64,000 nt of DNA from positions 1-64,000 of the forward strand of contig JAYMSP010000031.1 of NCBI GenBank assembly GCA_036897095.1, written 5' to 3'. The number at the start of each line of letters is the position of its first letter. The stretch's first letter is position 1. A program made the translations under genes and the position numbers. The notes beneath the pieces were generated by a model, which did not search any database, was not told the origin of the DNA, and was given only the letters and a program-made list of their open reading frames with translations. Source of the DNA: Plantago elongata. Taxonomy: Eukaryota; Streptophyta; Magnoliopsida; Lamiales; Plantaginaceae. Positions 24,001 to 34,501 of this stretch are shown here, piece after piece.

Positions 24001-24185
24001 AGCTCTTGGTTAGTGAAGAAGGCAAAGAATTTAGAAAGAAAGCACTTGACATGAAACAGAAGCTACAAGATTCCATAAGCAGAGGAGGCTTGTCATACAA
24101 ATCACTACAGAATTTGGTGGAGTTTATAATCTCTCTACCAGATAAAAAGAGACAAAGTATCCACATTCTTAAGCATTCAAAATAG
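21064..24185 (+). CDS. UGT-6, UGT76-type glycosyltransferase with extended C-terminus
   Basis: Exons 21064-21526 and 23257-24185 with a 1730-bp phase-1 intron; 463 residues. The catalytic His21 is in PIQGHMTPIL and the Asp in CIIYDVIM. The PSPG box starts WAPQKKVLAHRSVGGFFTHC and ends FQDQ. The sister copy UGT-5 stops after SLPGNK, but here the corresponding codon is AGA instead of TGA, and translation runs 12 more codons (RQSIHILKHSK after DKK) into what is 3' untranslated sequence in UGT-5. The intron is more than five times the array norm because of several inserted elements. The splice sites remain canonical. The gene is probably functional; the effect of the tail and of the long intron is unknown. 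Confidence 0.86.
21571..21706. mobile_element. MITE in UGT-6 intron (TTGGATGG family, reverse)
   Basis: Preceded by TTA and starting GGGGCTGTTTGGAATG. The interior GAACAGTGATTTGGCCTAAA is the reverse complement of that of the UGT-5 intron element. The right end (CCATCCAAACGTCCATTC) is less regular and may be eroded. It stands about 25 bp from the insertion point in UGT-5 and in the opposite orientation, so it is a separate insertion of the same family. Confidence 0.65.
21830..22510 (-). mobile_element. Possible retroposed sequence in UGT-6 intron
   Basis: On the minus strand, about 680 bp runs to an A/T-rich end with TTTATTAATAAAATTTTAGCC and AAAATAAAAGGAAAAAAAG. It has no counterpart in the introns of the other UGT genes. 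The A-rich end with a polyadenylation-like signal suggests a LINE or other retroposed transcript end, but I see no conserved protein motif or clear target duplication. This is a weak assignment. Confidence 0.35.
22745..23092. mobile_element. MITE in UGT-6 intron (GTGGCAAAC ends, long form)
   Basis: About 350 bp between AATGGCAAGTGGCAAAT and GCTTGCCACC. The right part (TACCCATTATCTATATTA, TTTTACCTTAATCCGCC) matches the short element at 16026-16123, and flanks on both sides also match UGT-5. It was therefore present before UGT-5 and UGT-6 separated, and one copy was later shortened or the other lengthened. Confidence 0.5.
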
Positions 24186-24482
24186 ACTTCTAAATGTGAT
24201 TGTAACATCAATGGTGATTTTGGATGTTGTTATTAGAAACTTCATAACAAACCGCAACTTTTCATAACATCCTAGCATGTAACTTTGCGTGAGATTGTAC
24301 ATCAGTTTTGATGGGGAAGACTTATGGAAGGTTTCATTAAGCTGGTTAAAAGTTTATCAAGAGTTTTTATTGGTGCTGAGCTTTGGACTTAATAGTACTT
24401 TTGGTTGTAATTGTATTTGACTAGTCTCTAGTTATGGTGTAGGACTTGCTCTTAATTTGATTCGGATGTTTTGCTTCTTTGT

Positions 24483-24758
24483 CATGGGCGGAGCCATGTT
24501 GTGACAGGGCACTTGCCCTACCTTGATTTGTTTTTCCAAGTGTATTTTTTATAATTTTAATAAGTTTTACACTACCTCTTTTCTTTTATTAACATGCTAT
24601 ATAACATGTAAGTATGGTAAAATATTGGTAAAATTACAAACTTTTGTACATATTTACATTTTTCTTGCATATTATCAAAGTATTCTCTCTTTTAATAAAA
24701 TGAATTTTTAAATTTACACGTATACACTTGTCGGTTTGTATTTTTGGCTCCGTCCATG
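24483..24758. mobile_element. hAT-like MITE with 8-bp target duplication
   Basis: A 276-bp element with inverted ends CATGGGCGGAGCCA and TGGCTCCGTCCATG, flanked by the direct repeat TTCTTTGT at 24475-24482 and 24759-24766. The GGGCGGAGCCA end and the 8-bp duplication are typical of a widespread plant hAT-type family. Non-coding. It lies about 300 bp downstream of the UGT-6 stop codon. Confidence 0.8.
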
Positions 24759-26426
24759 TTCTTTGTCTTTTATGATAATTGATTGAGAGTATCACTTATG
24801 CTCTTATCTCTTATTAAAAAGTTTAACCGTTTAAAAAAAAAAAAAAGTGCAATTGAAATAACTTCTTATCCACGGACAAGAGGATGATCTATTAGATGTA
24901 ATTGAGTTTTGCAATCTATTCGAATAAACAAGAGATAATTTGCCATATACAAAATGTAATTGAGTTTTGCTGATCAAACACTTATCCACGGACAAGTCAT
25001 AATTAATTTTATCAGGACTATGATTAACCAGAGATTCTGATCGCATTTAGCATGATATTCAACCAACTCATTGCACAACTTCTTTATCAGTGAATAAGCA
25101 GTTGCTATTGCGCTAGACGTAACCCAGCCATTCAGTATGCTGATCAATCAGAAATTAAAAATATAAAAAATAATGTACTTGCGATTTGCGAACTTCTATA
25201 TAGCTATCTTCAGTCTTCACTGTTCACCTTCCTAAACTTCACGAATAATCTACTTTAGTGAGATAAGAGATTCCGTAAACTTAATAGCTATAGCTATGTT
25301 CAAATTCCAAAGTGTAGCTTCACAGACCTGGAGTAATTGATTCGAAAGTGGAAAACGAGCTGATCAGTTGAGTTACATTATATTAACACATACATTACAA
25401 ACAATATATTACGTATGAACACATTATATTAATCGAAACTGAAAATTACAAACAGGTCCAAATTAATCAGGGTTACAACAATATATTAACACATAAATCA
25501 TTGAGTTACATTATTATTAAAACGCATGACTCGTTGCGTTACAATATTATATTAAAGCATGTAAGTTCATTTTTTGTAATAGTTAATTTTAAAGGGTATA
25601 TGTTTTCAATTTAGTCCATATTAACTTGTGATTCCATGTGAGATGTCCATTGTAAGACTACAAAAGATATTTGGTGGTTTTATCGTAGTACTAACATTTT
25701 CAACACGATAGTAAATAGTAAATGAATAATTACATACGAAAGCAACACCAAATTAGATCAGTTTTAAAAATTCTAAAACACGCTAAGAATTATGAATACA
25801 TTATGAGTAACACTTCCTCTTTATTCCTCACTTCATGGTATTTTTAGTCCGATAGTATTTACTGACAGTGATTTTTATTATCACCTTTATACGTTGGTTC
25901 ATAACATAAATGTTAAGTTATATCATAAAGTGCCATAGTCCATGGTCTTTGTCGAGACGATGTTATTATTGGGAAAGCCCATGTCCGGGTGATTGCAGGG
26001 GACTTCCCTCCTCCTTATTGTACGTTTTCAACGTGATTTCATAATAGCTCACACGTAAGACCATGTTAAGTATCTTATATACCTTGGAACTGATGACTTG
26101 CTATGTAAAGTATGAACTATAACAAACTTTTAAAACATAAATATTAAATCGATGATATGTGAGTGGAATAATACTTAAAATAGTTGTTTATTTACATGTC
26201 AACTATAATTTACGCTTCAAATCAAATTTAATATACATTAAATTGACTAACAAAGTTCTAGTAAACATGAACGAACTACTGGAAATTTATGTTTTTGGTG
26301 TGAAATATTAGTGTCGAATTATATGTTCGAAAAGTTTGACACTAAAAGTCTTTAATATTCAACCTACACGGAGGTGGGTCCACACCTTTACTTTGGTGTG
26401 AAATTCATCAACACCAATTGTATTAG

Positions 26427-27088
26427 ACTGTGCCCAATGGGGCGCCGTTAGGCACCCGTCGTGCCAGACGGCGCGCCTTCGGCGCCCCAATGACGGTGAG
26501 CGTTTTGGCGCTGTGCCACGTCGCCTGGCAGCAGCCAACAGGCTGCTGCCACGTGCTGCTTCATTTTCTTTTCTTTTTTTATTTTATTTCTTTATATTTT
26601 GTCCAATTTCAAACGCGAATAACTCGAACAATATAAATGTAAAAAAATATATAAAAATTACCAATGGATTCTTCTCTTCGAGATCTACGAATGGAGACCA
26701 CTCTCGATTATATTTTGATCATTCCATCTCACACTCATTTTCTCTCTCAATTAAACTTAAAATTATAAAACAACCTCTGATAATTCAATTTTATTAATTT
26801 CAACTTCTAAACACTATTATAATATATTAATATGTTTTTAGCAAAATAAAAAAAAATACTTTTTTTTTAAATTTTAAACCTTAAAAAAATTATAAAATGA
26901 CTTAAAACAATGCAATTTCATTAATTTCAACATCTAAGCACTCTTATAATATGAATAATATGTAAATAAAAGTTAAAAAAATAAAAAAATTAAAAAATTT
27001 GGTGTGGTGACGACGCGACGACGACGCATCACCATTGAAGCAAAAACGACGACGACGCACGTCGGATCTTCACCATTGCGGATGGTCC
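26427..27088. mobile_element. PIF/Harbinger-like MITE
   Basis: About 662 bp between TAG triplets at 26424-26426 and 27089-27091. The left end reads ACTGTGCCCAATGGGG; the reverse complement of the right end reads GGACCATCCGCAATGG, the end type of many Harbinger-like elements. The outer parts are strikingly GC-rich (GGCGCC words on the left, CGACGACG on the right) around an AT-rich core, unlike all neighbouring DNA. Confidence 0.55.
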
Positions 27089-27387
27089 TAGTGTATATTA
27101 TGCATAACTAAATAAAACTTCTTCTTTAATGTTAAACTATCAATACAAATAAAATAAGAAAGCCCAATTGCAAATCTGTCTATCAGTTGCCAATCTTCTA
27201 TTCTGTTTTGTATTGGTGTGATACTTTTGACAAGGAAGAAATACATTGGTGTGAAAAGCTTGAAGACCATTTGCAACTTTACTGAAATCAATTTTTGTTA
27301 CCTATTATTTTCTTGTTAGTTTCTAAATAAAATTTAAATTTAAAATTATTTGTTAAAATAAAAGTTATATTATTTGTATAATAAGTA

Positions 27388-27602
27388 CTTCATCCGTCTT
27401 GTTCCATGTTACAAATATTAATTATATCCGTCAACCATCTTCAACTTTAACAAAAAATTAATTTTAAATTGTAAATACAAAATGGTGATGAAACTCTGAT
27501 CCATAAGTTTTATAATATAATTTGAATTAAAAATTTATATTTTTTGTTGTTTAGGTTTAATTGGCGGTTAAAGTAGGAGACGGTGGAATAGAACGGAGGA
27601 AG
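27388..27602. mobile_element. Stowaway-like MITE
   Basis: 215 bp bounded by TA dinucleotides (27386-27387 and 27603-27604). The left end is CTTCATCCGTCTTGTTCCAT; the right end, GAATAGAACGGAGGAAG, is its imperfect inverted copy. Non-coding. Confidence 0.7.
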
Positions 27603-27789
27603 TAGTAATTCAGGCCACTTAAAAATACAATTGAAATATGAAATTGTATTTGGGGAGTATATATATTAATTGGGATGAACAAAAAAGTCGCCCTTCCAAC
27701 TTGACCACGCCATCCGTCCGACTTGAAATTGCACTTGTCACTTGTGAATGTCACGGCCAACTTTCTGTTGCAGATTTAAAGTAGGAGTA

Positions 27790-28275
27790 TTAACGAATCA
27801 AGCAGCTCGCTAAAAAGCTCGATCAACTCGAGATCGATCAACACGAGCTCGCTCGCTGGCAAGCTCATCTCACTGACGAGCTTGAATCGATCACCCTGAC
27901 AAAATGATCGTTGCTCGTGATCTGCTCGTGAACAAATAATTAAATTAATATATATTTTATTTTATTTATTTACTTGTACATAAATAAATTAATATACGTA
28001 GATTTATGAAAGTTGTGAATGTTAAAACTTCAACTTTTATAACATTCTTGTGTGATTGAAATGATGTATCTCTTATGTATTTGTGAATTTGAAATTTCAG
28101 TTTCGAGCTCTAACGAGCAAAAGCGAGTCAAACATTCACGAGCAAAAGCAAGTTGAGCGCTCACGAAAAAATACGAGTCGTGCTTATCGAGCTACGAGCA
28201 AGTCGATATTTTAACGAGTCGATCACAATTACGATAAGGAAACACTCGATGTTTACGAGTCAATCACGAGCACAC
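27790..28275. repeat. GAGCTCG/CGAGTC-rich dispersed repeat
   Basis: Two flanks dense in AGCTCG, GCTCGTGA and CACGAGCA words in opposing orientation around an AT-rich centre, a design like the hAT-like MITE at 232-745. The ends are not sharp and no target duplication was found, so the family and limits are uncertain. Further similar words occur at 28500-28560. Confidence 0.5.
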
Positions 28276-30469
28276 ACAATTTTTTTTTCCAAATATGTAC
28301 CAAGTGTTTACATGAAACGAATCAGGGAAGTAGTGTTTTTTTTCAATTTACTTACACCGTAATGGATTATTAATTAATGGTACTGAATAGTGTATTCAAT
28401 AACAGTTATTTTCAAATGTAATAAATACTACAATTTGCATAAAATATACTTCCTTCGTTCCATACATGCTAGTTAATTGTTTAGTTTGAACTAATTCGCA
28501 GTTGATCGAGGACTCGATCGAGCTTGACTTGGATTGTACTTATTTTTCACGGGTTGTATATTCCGCCCGATGATCATATCTTATGCTCGTTTGTAACTCG
28601 TATTTCATTAATATAATTTGGTCGTTTAAAAAATGTACTTGTATCAAATGAAATTTTAATTAAATAAGTAATTTAATATTTATAACACTTTATTTTATTA
28701 TTCATAAATATTTTGATCGATCTTTGTTAATTTTTTTATTGAAGTATGTTGAAAATTTCGTTAATAATAATTAAAAAATAGTTAGTGATATTATCTCACT
28801 TAATTGTATTGACATTGAATTACACTAGTGAAGCATTCAAGAGTCGATCCGTGTGACTCCTTTTGAGTCCATCAGAATCTTAGAAATTTGATACGTCCAT
28901 ACCTCCCACAAATTCTCCCCTATATTTCCATTTCCATCTTTGTCTGTGCACATCTCCATATCCATTCTTGAACTCTAATCTCCAGCATTCCTCTATATCC
29001 TCCACCTATGCTTGCAGTCATTAGGTAAACATTTTTTCATTCCAATTTTACTTGTAGTTTTTGTAGTTTATATTTATATTACGTTTCATATAACTTTTAA
29101 CTTTACTTATTCATTAACAGTTTATGTACAATATAAACTTAACACTATGGGGGAGAGGAGTACATTTGTTTTTGAAATTGGAAGATAGAAGTATTTTGAC
29201 AAGAGTGATGATTGAGTGTCTCGAAGAGAAACTACAGTGATGGCAAATTCCTAGTTTAAAAAAAAAATCTTCACTAGGTTTATTCTATGTATGATAAATT
29301 CATTTCTTAGTCCATTGTATGTAGTCTTGTTCCTAAATTTGTAATTTATCAATAAGAGGTTGTTATGTTACTTTCTTAAATGGAAAAAAAATATGTTAGT
29401 TGTGATTCCTCTAGTAAAAAGGCTTAATTATTGGAACAAAGATTATGAATTTTCTAGCACCAAACAACAAAATGAATTAATCTAATTTTATGAAATTAAT
29501 AATAATTACTATCATAAATGAAGGTAAAAATGAAAATAAATACGATTGAATAATTATTACAGTTATAAATATAACGAAACAATTTTTTAAAGCATTAAAA
29601 TTTTCACAAAAAAGAAATTGTGACCTTTCAAATTTTCATAATTAAAATATTAATTGTATATAATAGCATTAATTGTTTGACGCAAAGGGATTTAAATGAT
29701 GTAAATTGTTGGAGATGGAGTGTCAGGCTCCACACTATTTTTTCACACCAAATGTTATTTTCCTTGTGTATATTTTGACACTAAATCCCAATTGCAATGG
29801 TCCCGAACATTGTAAGTTTCACGCCATTGTTTCACACCAAACCATTTTTAGTGTGTAATATTAGTGTTATTTCTTTAATTTTCATACTAAATGAGTTTTA
29901 GTATCAAGGGTTTTGGTGACAAAAAAATATTGTTTAAGATTTCACACTAAACCAATTAGTGTAAAACTTTATGAATATAGTGTGAAATAAATTTCACGTC
30001 AAAAACACCAAATTCTAGTAGTACTAAGATGATGAAATATTCTTTTTGTTTTTTTGATAATTAACTATTTGACATCAAGTTAAACTCAAATTTAATTAGT
30101 TCAATTGTTCTTTATAGTTTCCACATAATTGTTTACTTATCAATTTCATTTCTTCGAATATATTTAATTTTTAAAATTAATTGAAAAATACTAAAAGCAA
30201 TCGAATTTATCATATCATAAACATTCTATATATAACAACTTTATAAATCTATAAATATTTAACTCATAAAAAACTATAAATATATACACAAACCACATTT
30301 TATTTAAATTGACTTTAATGAAATTATTATTTTCCAAAACTAAAACTCAATTCTTAAGTCGGTAACAAGCATCCGCATTTATGCTAAAGCAAGTTTTTTT
30401 AAGAATAAAAGGAAACGAATTTCATGCCGAGATACAGAATCCAAAATCCCCAAAACACTGCCTCAAACC

Positions 30470-30478
30470 TTTCCCGCC
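30470..30478 (+). promoter_or_regulatory. E2F-type motif upstream of SMC6 relic
   Basis: TTTCCCGCC, a canonical E2F/DP binding sequence, about 91 bp before the SMC6 start codon. E2F sites are typical of S-phase and DNA-repair genes, which fits SMC6. It suggests that the relic retains its original promoter. Confidence 0.6.
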
Positions 30479-31004
30479 ACAGAGCCCCACTCGCGACGTG
30501 ACTCGTCTTCTATAGAGAAAAATCCCGCAAATCTCTCCACTCTCCGTTTCGTGTTCAATCAAATCACCATGGCGAATTCTAGGGTTTCTCCTCCTCCTCC
30601 TCAACCGACCGATAATGAACATAGTGAAGCTGGATACATCACCAGAATTCATCTCGAGAACTTCATGTGCCACAGTAGTCTTGACATCGAGTTCGGCCCA
30701 TTCGTCAATTTCATCACCGGCCAAAACGGAAGTTAGTCTGCTTCACTCCTCTCTCAATTTCGCTTTATCATTCCATTTAGTCATATATTCTACAGTAACT
30801 GTTAATTTATCCGTCGATTACCCTGATCAATTTGCAGGTGGGAAGAGTGCGATCCTGACTGCACTATGTGTGGCGTTTGGGTGTCGAGCCCGTGGTACAC
30901 AGAGAGCTAAGAGGCTCCAGGATTTCATAAAGACGGGGTGCAGGTTCGTGAAATCTGTTATAAACTTATAATCGGTCTGGATTTTTTTCATTTATATGAT
31001 TAGT

Positions 31005-31885
31005 AAGTAGCAGTGGTGGAGTTAGGATGTAGAAATGGGGCTGTGAACTTCAAGTCATGACTCATCATCAGAAATGGGGCTGTGAACTTCGGACAAAGAA
31101 GAAAATCATTTTGTCGAGGAGCGATTTTACCGGTATCTAACACCTCTCTCGAAGTTTCAGATTCTATAGTGGTTAATCCTGTTCTAGATTGCAATGGAGT
31201 TCCTTCCTTGGTGGCTTTGGGAACTAGAAGTAAAGGTATTAAGGTAGGTCCAGTCAATGTATATCCTGATAAGAAAGGTTATAAGAAAAAGGCTAGCAAA
31301 AAATCCAATAGTAGTTCTGTTTTTGTTGGTTTTGTTTAGGATTTGTAGGCTGGTCTTCTGTTTGGTGCATCTCTGTGCGGTTGTTTGGTTAATCGTATCC
31401 ATAGTCCGTGTTTAGTTGGTAGTCCTTCTTGTCTAGTTTATCTTAGTAGAAGTTTTAGAAGTGTGTGTAAAAGAAAAGCAGTGCTAGGTGAGTTTTTAGC
31501 AGCTTTTATAGTTCTACTCATATTTCAAGTTTGGCTAGTTTGCTCTTTGCTTTTGGTGACTTCTTTTTCATGAAGCATGTCTCAAGAAAAGCTAGAATGG
31601 TCAAATATTTTGGTAAACTGGAAGAAATAACAAATCTGCACAAAGCTTGGTTTAAAGTTTCCTTGAAAGCTACTGAGTGCATCTTCTTTGAAAGTTTGGC
31701 TCCTAGCTCTTCACTCTTGCCGGTCAATGATCTTGTCTTTTTAGTAGATTCCATGCAAATAGTCATTATGGTAGTTCATTTTGGCTCTTGTAATGACATT
31801 GAATTGTACACAGATTCTTATAAACCCCCATGATGTGTTTTTCTTCGTTTAATAATATTAGAAAATTGCAACAAAAAAAAAAAGA
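31005..31885. mobile_element. Unidentified insert in the SMC6 gap
   Basis: This occupies most of the space where the missing SMC6 exons should be. It starts near CAGTGGTGGAGTTAGG, reminiscent of the GGGCGGAGCCA end of the hAT-type family at 24483, contains a duplicated AGAAATGGGGCTGTGAACTTC (about 31031 and 31069), and ends with an A-rich tract near 31871. A short open stretch at 31082-31339 encodes a basic KKGYKKKASKKSNSS segment of unknown kind. I do not recognise the sequence; a retroposed or captured fragment is possible. Confidence 0.35.
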
Positions 31886-32158
31886 AAGTAGAAGCTATAG
31901 ATTGTCAAATGGAAAAGTACATATCAGTCAAGTGTAGGTTTGTAGAAATTAGGTGGCTTTCTTTTTTTTTTTTTTTTTCTTTATCAAAGCTTGACAGAAG
32001 AACTGGTTAGTATCTCCTAGGCTGCTGGTGGTTCTGTTTTTTGGTAGTTAAACTTAGAGCAGCCGTAAGCAGAATTTGAAATGAAAATGCCTGTCAGTTT
32101 TTTGTCCTCCCAACCCTATTAGAATTTGGAATGAAAGATGCGAGTTCATGATTTGTAT

Positions 32159-32300
32159 TTGTCACATACCAGTTCTGTCAGGGGGAAGGGGATCTTAAGT
32201 AGACCGGATACATGATAAATTGGGCCTATTTGTCACATACCAGTTCTGTCAGGGGGGAGGGGATCTTAAGTAGACCGGATACATGATAAATTGGGCCTAT
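32159..32300. repeat. 71-bp tandem duplication
   Basis: Two copies of a 71-bp unit starting TTGTCACATACCAGTTCTGT, the second at 32230. They differ by very few bases, so the duplication is recent. It lies in the intronic part of the SMC6 relic. Confidence 0.9.
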
Positions 32301-34287
32301 CTAAGGCACTCAGGTTAGCATCGAACGAAACACTAGATAGTGAAATATTTTGAAGCCAGGATACTTGCAGGCGTTCCCCTTTTTAAGACCTAACAACCCT
32401 AAGTTTTAGCAATGTAACAGAAATTTCATGTAGCTTTCTGACCCAATGAGATGTTGGTGCCACCAATTGTTGTTTGCATTGTCATATGGTCCCATCTTGA
32501 TAATCTCAGTTAATTGTTATGGACTTGGATCAAGGAATTCTAAATTTAAAGCTGGGCGTAGGTTGTACGTCTTTCTTGTTAGGTTACATTAGACAGAATG
32601 AATCTATCAAATTTTCACTTTTGAAGTTTGCCTGCTATTAGAAGGATGAGAAGAATGAGAAATGGGTGAAACTGTGATCCTTCTTTTTATGTGTTGAATT
32701 TAATTGAAGCATTCAGGAAGTTGTGAGAATGATTTTTAGCAAACATCAGTATACTCGTGCCTTCATGGGACATTAAAAAATTTGCATGACACTTTTTAAT
32801 CTGAGTTGCAATTGTGCTACTGTATATATGCAGGATTCAGTCAGCAGAAAAATCAGCCTGGATGCCCTTGTGGATTTTGCTTTGCAGAACAAATCCCAGT
32901 GGATATTTATCACCCCTCGTGACATCAGGTAACTGTTTTGTATACATTACTCCCTTTTAGTTCACAGAACTTTCTAATCGTTACATCTTTCTTTAAAGTG
33001 GTGTTTTCCCCCTAATCTTATTCATGGAATAACAGGGTAATGATAATACTATTTGCCCGCATGACATTTCCATTCTAATACTTTTCAGTTTTCTTAAGAG
33101 ACTTGTACACAATTCATCTGTTTACCTATTTTGGGCTAAATTGACTTGAAATCAATCTGCACAAATACCCAATGAAATTAAATTCAAAAATTTCCAAGCA
33201 GTTTGTTCTCAAATGAAGTAAGCATGTGTAGAATTTGCTTGAAGAAATTGCCCCTCTTATTACTATATTTTCTAATCAATCAACGCAAGTGAGACATCAA
33301 AAGTCATTATAATGCCGTCAGCTGCTTGAAAGGCAGAATCTCTTGAATTAGCCATTAAATGTACTTTGTGCAAATAGCCTAAGGTTTATATTTTGGATTT
33401 GTACATAGCGTGTAAAGCTATGTCTATGATGGTTTGAATAACAAGATCCATTGTTTGATGTTTTTTATTCAGCATGGTGAAAAATCACGTGAGGATTAAG
33501 AAGCAGAAAATGGCAGCTCCTCGTGGATAAGTTCACGCTCAGCTTTAGCCTATGTGGGTGGTAAGCCTGGTTCCAACTCTCACCGAAACGGAACAAAAAA
33601 TCCCCAAACATCTAACTTTTTAACCTCAATAGGATGAAATGGATCTAGAATCCAAAACTATTTTAATTTTTAAGTACTTGGAAAACTTTTCAAAATTTCA
33701 TTTTATTTTCAAATTATTACGAGATATATTGAATATACCGAAATGTCTACGTAAACAAACTTCTCTATTTCTTAAGAATCCAAAACATACTTTGAGATCG
33801 AGATATTAATCCAAGACAGTAAGCCTGCCTAGCCAATCCTAAACTCATGTAAAAGCTGAAGTTTTGGTCTGTTCTTAAGTTGCGGGTTTACACTGTTGCT
33901 TTTCAGGTTAATGGGTAGATTTGACATGGTTTCCCATAATGTTTCTCATTGCAACTGAGCTCCTGAGTTAGCTTATTCCACATTAGGCTTTAGTGTCTGT
34001 ACAGTTTTCTAGGACACCCGAGAGCTAGGTAGGTAGGTTATACACTGTTAGTATTATTTCGAGCATATCTTGGTAAAGTCTTGCTTTTATTCAGAAGATA
34101 GAAAAGACCATATCGTACTAGTATAAGTTGGGAGAGTATACTCAACATTTAGGATGAAGCTTGATTTTTCGGGGATTGAGATTACAATATGATTTGGCCC
34201 ATCTCTTTGTAACACTTCCAGACCCAGTAACCCGGCAGTTTACATTATAGACCTAGCATCCCTTTCCCAGACCCAAAAATAGAAGAA

Positions 34288-34395
34288 AAACTTAGAACCC
34301 CCACTAAGTCACTCGCTATTATTGTTATTATTACTTATTATAAACTTAGAACCCCCACTAAATCACTCGCTATTATTGTTATTATTACTTATTAT
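34288..34395. repeat. 54-bp tandem duplication
   Basis: Two adjacent copies of a unit that reads CTTAGAACCCCCACTAAGTC and then ends in ATTATTGTTATTATT; they differ by a single G/A in the part compared. The near identity points to a recent event. It abuts a MITE on the right. Confidence 0.85.
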
Positions 34396-34400
34396 ATTTA

Positions 34401-34501
34401 GGGGCTGATTGGGAATCGATTTGAATTGAAAAATGCCCATTCAACTAGATAATTTATTTGAATAGTCATTTCTCAATTCAAATCGTTTCTCAATCAGCTC
34501 C
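34401..34501. mobile_element. Tourist-like (PIF/Harbinger) MITE
   Basis: 101 bp between TTA target duplications (34398-34400 and 34502-34504). The inverted ends GGGGCTGATTGGGAATCGAT and TTTCTCAATCAGCTCC pair over most of their length with ATTTGAATTGA/TCAATTCAAAT, so the element is almost a complete hairpin. The GGGGCTG start is shared with the MITE in the UGT-6 intron. Confidence 0.8.

Larger units (their letters stand above)
26274..30022. mobile_element. Possible non-autonomous CACTA-like element with nested MITEs
   Basis: The left edge reads ACTACTGGAAATTT and the right edge, reverse-complemented, ACTACTAGAATTTGG; both resemble CACTA ends (CACTACTAGAAA). Subterminal words TTGGTGTGAAAT near the left and TTTCACACCAAA near the right are in inverted orientation, as in CACTA elements. 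If correct, the 3.7-kb unit contains a nested Harbinger-like and a Stowaway-like MITE and no transposase. Against it: the leading C is missing at both ends and the flanking triplets do not match. Confidence 0.35.
24186..30568. other. Gene-free, transposon-rich intergenic region
   Basis: 6.4 kb with no credible coding sequence. It contains the UGT-6 3' flank, a hAT-like MITE (24483-24758), a Harbinger-like MITE (26427-27088), a Stowaway-like MITE (27388-27602), a GAGCTCG-rich repeat (about 27790-28275), CACTA-like terminal regions (26274-26426 and 29720-30022), and at the right end the SMC6 relic promoter. Bases 28860-29030 are pyrimidine-rich and look like an old leader sequence, but no gene follows. 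Confidence 0.6.
30569..33530 (+). pseudogene. SMC6: SMC6 relic: both ends kept, middle missing
   Basis: SMC6 is the DNA-repair SMC ATPase of the SMC5/6 complex, about 1,050 residues in plants. Recognisable exons are 30569-30731, 30838-30943, 32834-32928 and 33473-33530. The first two give the N-terminus with LENFMCHSSLDIEFG, Walker A (GQNGSGKS, residues 51-58) and ILTALCVAFGCRARGTQRA. The last two give the extreme C-terminus (SVSRKISLDALVDFALQ, then WIFITPRDI and the tail MVKNHVRIKKQKMAAPRG). The rest of the head, both coiled coils, the hinge, the signature motif and Walker B are absent; only 1.9 kb separates exon 2 from the penultimate exon, and no other SMC6 exon is visible there. Exon 2 ends in phase 2 and the next recognisable exon begins in phase 0, so direct splicing shifts the frame and soon meets TGA. 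All remaining splice sites are canonical, so a transcript is possible but not a working SMC6. Confidence 0.85.

Noticed and set aside
26430-26797. Overlapping GC-rich open frames near 26.5 kb
   Set aside because: They lie within the Harbinger-like MITE, differ in length between frames and have no protein-like features.
28441-28580. Possible further Stowaway end (ACTTCCTTCGTTCC)
   Set aside because: Only one end is visible; no inverted partner or TA-bounded right end was found.
31082-31339. 85-codon open frame within the SMC6 relic
   Set aside because: Not homologous to SMC6 as far as I can tell, no splice support, and it sits in an unidentified insert; not listed as a gene.
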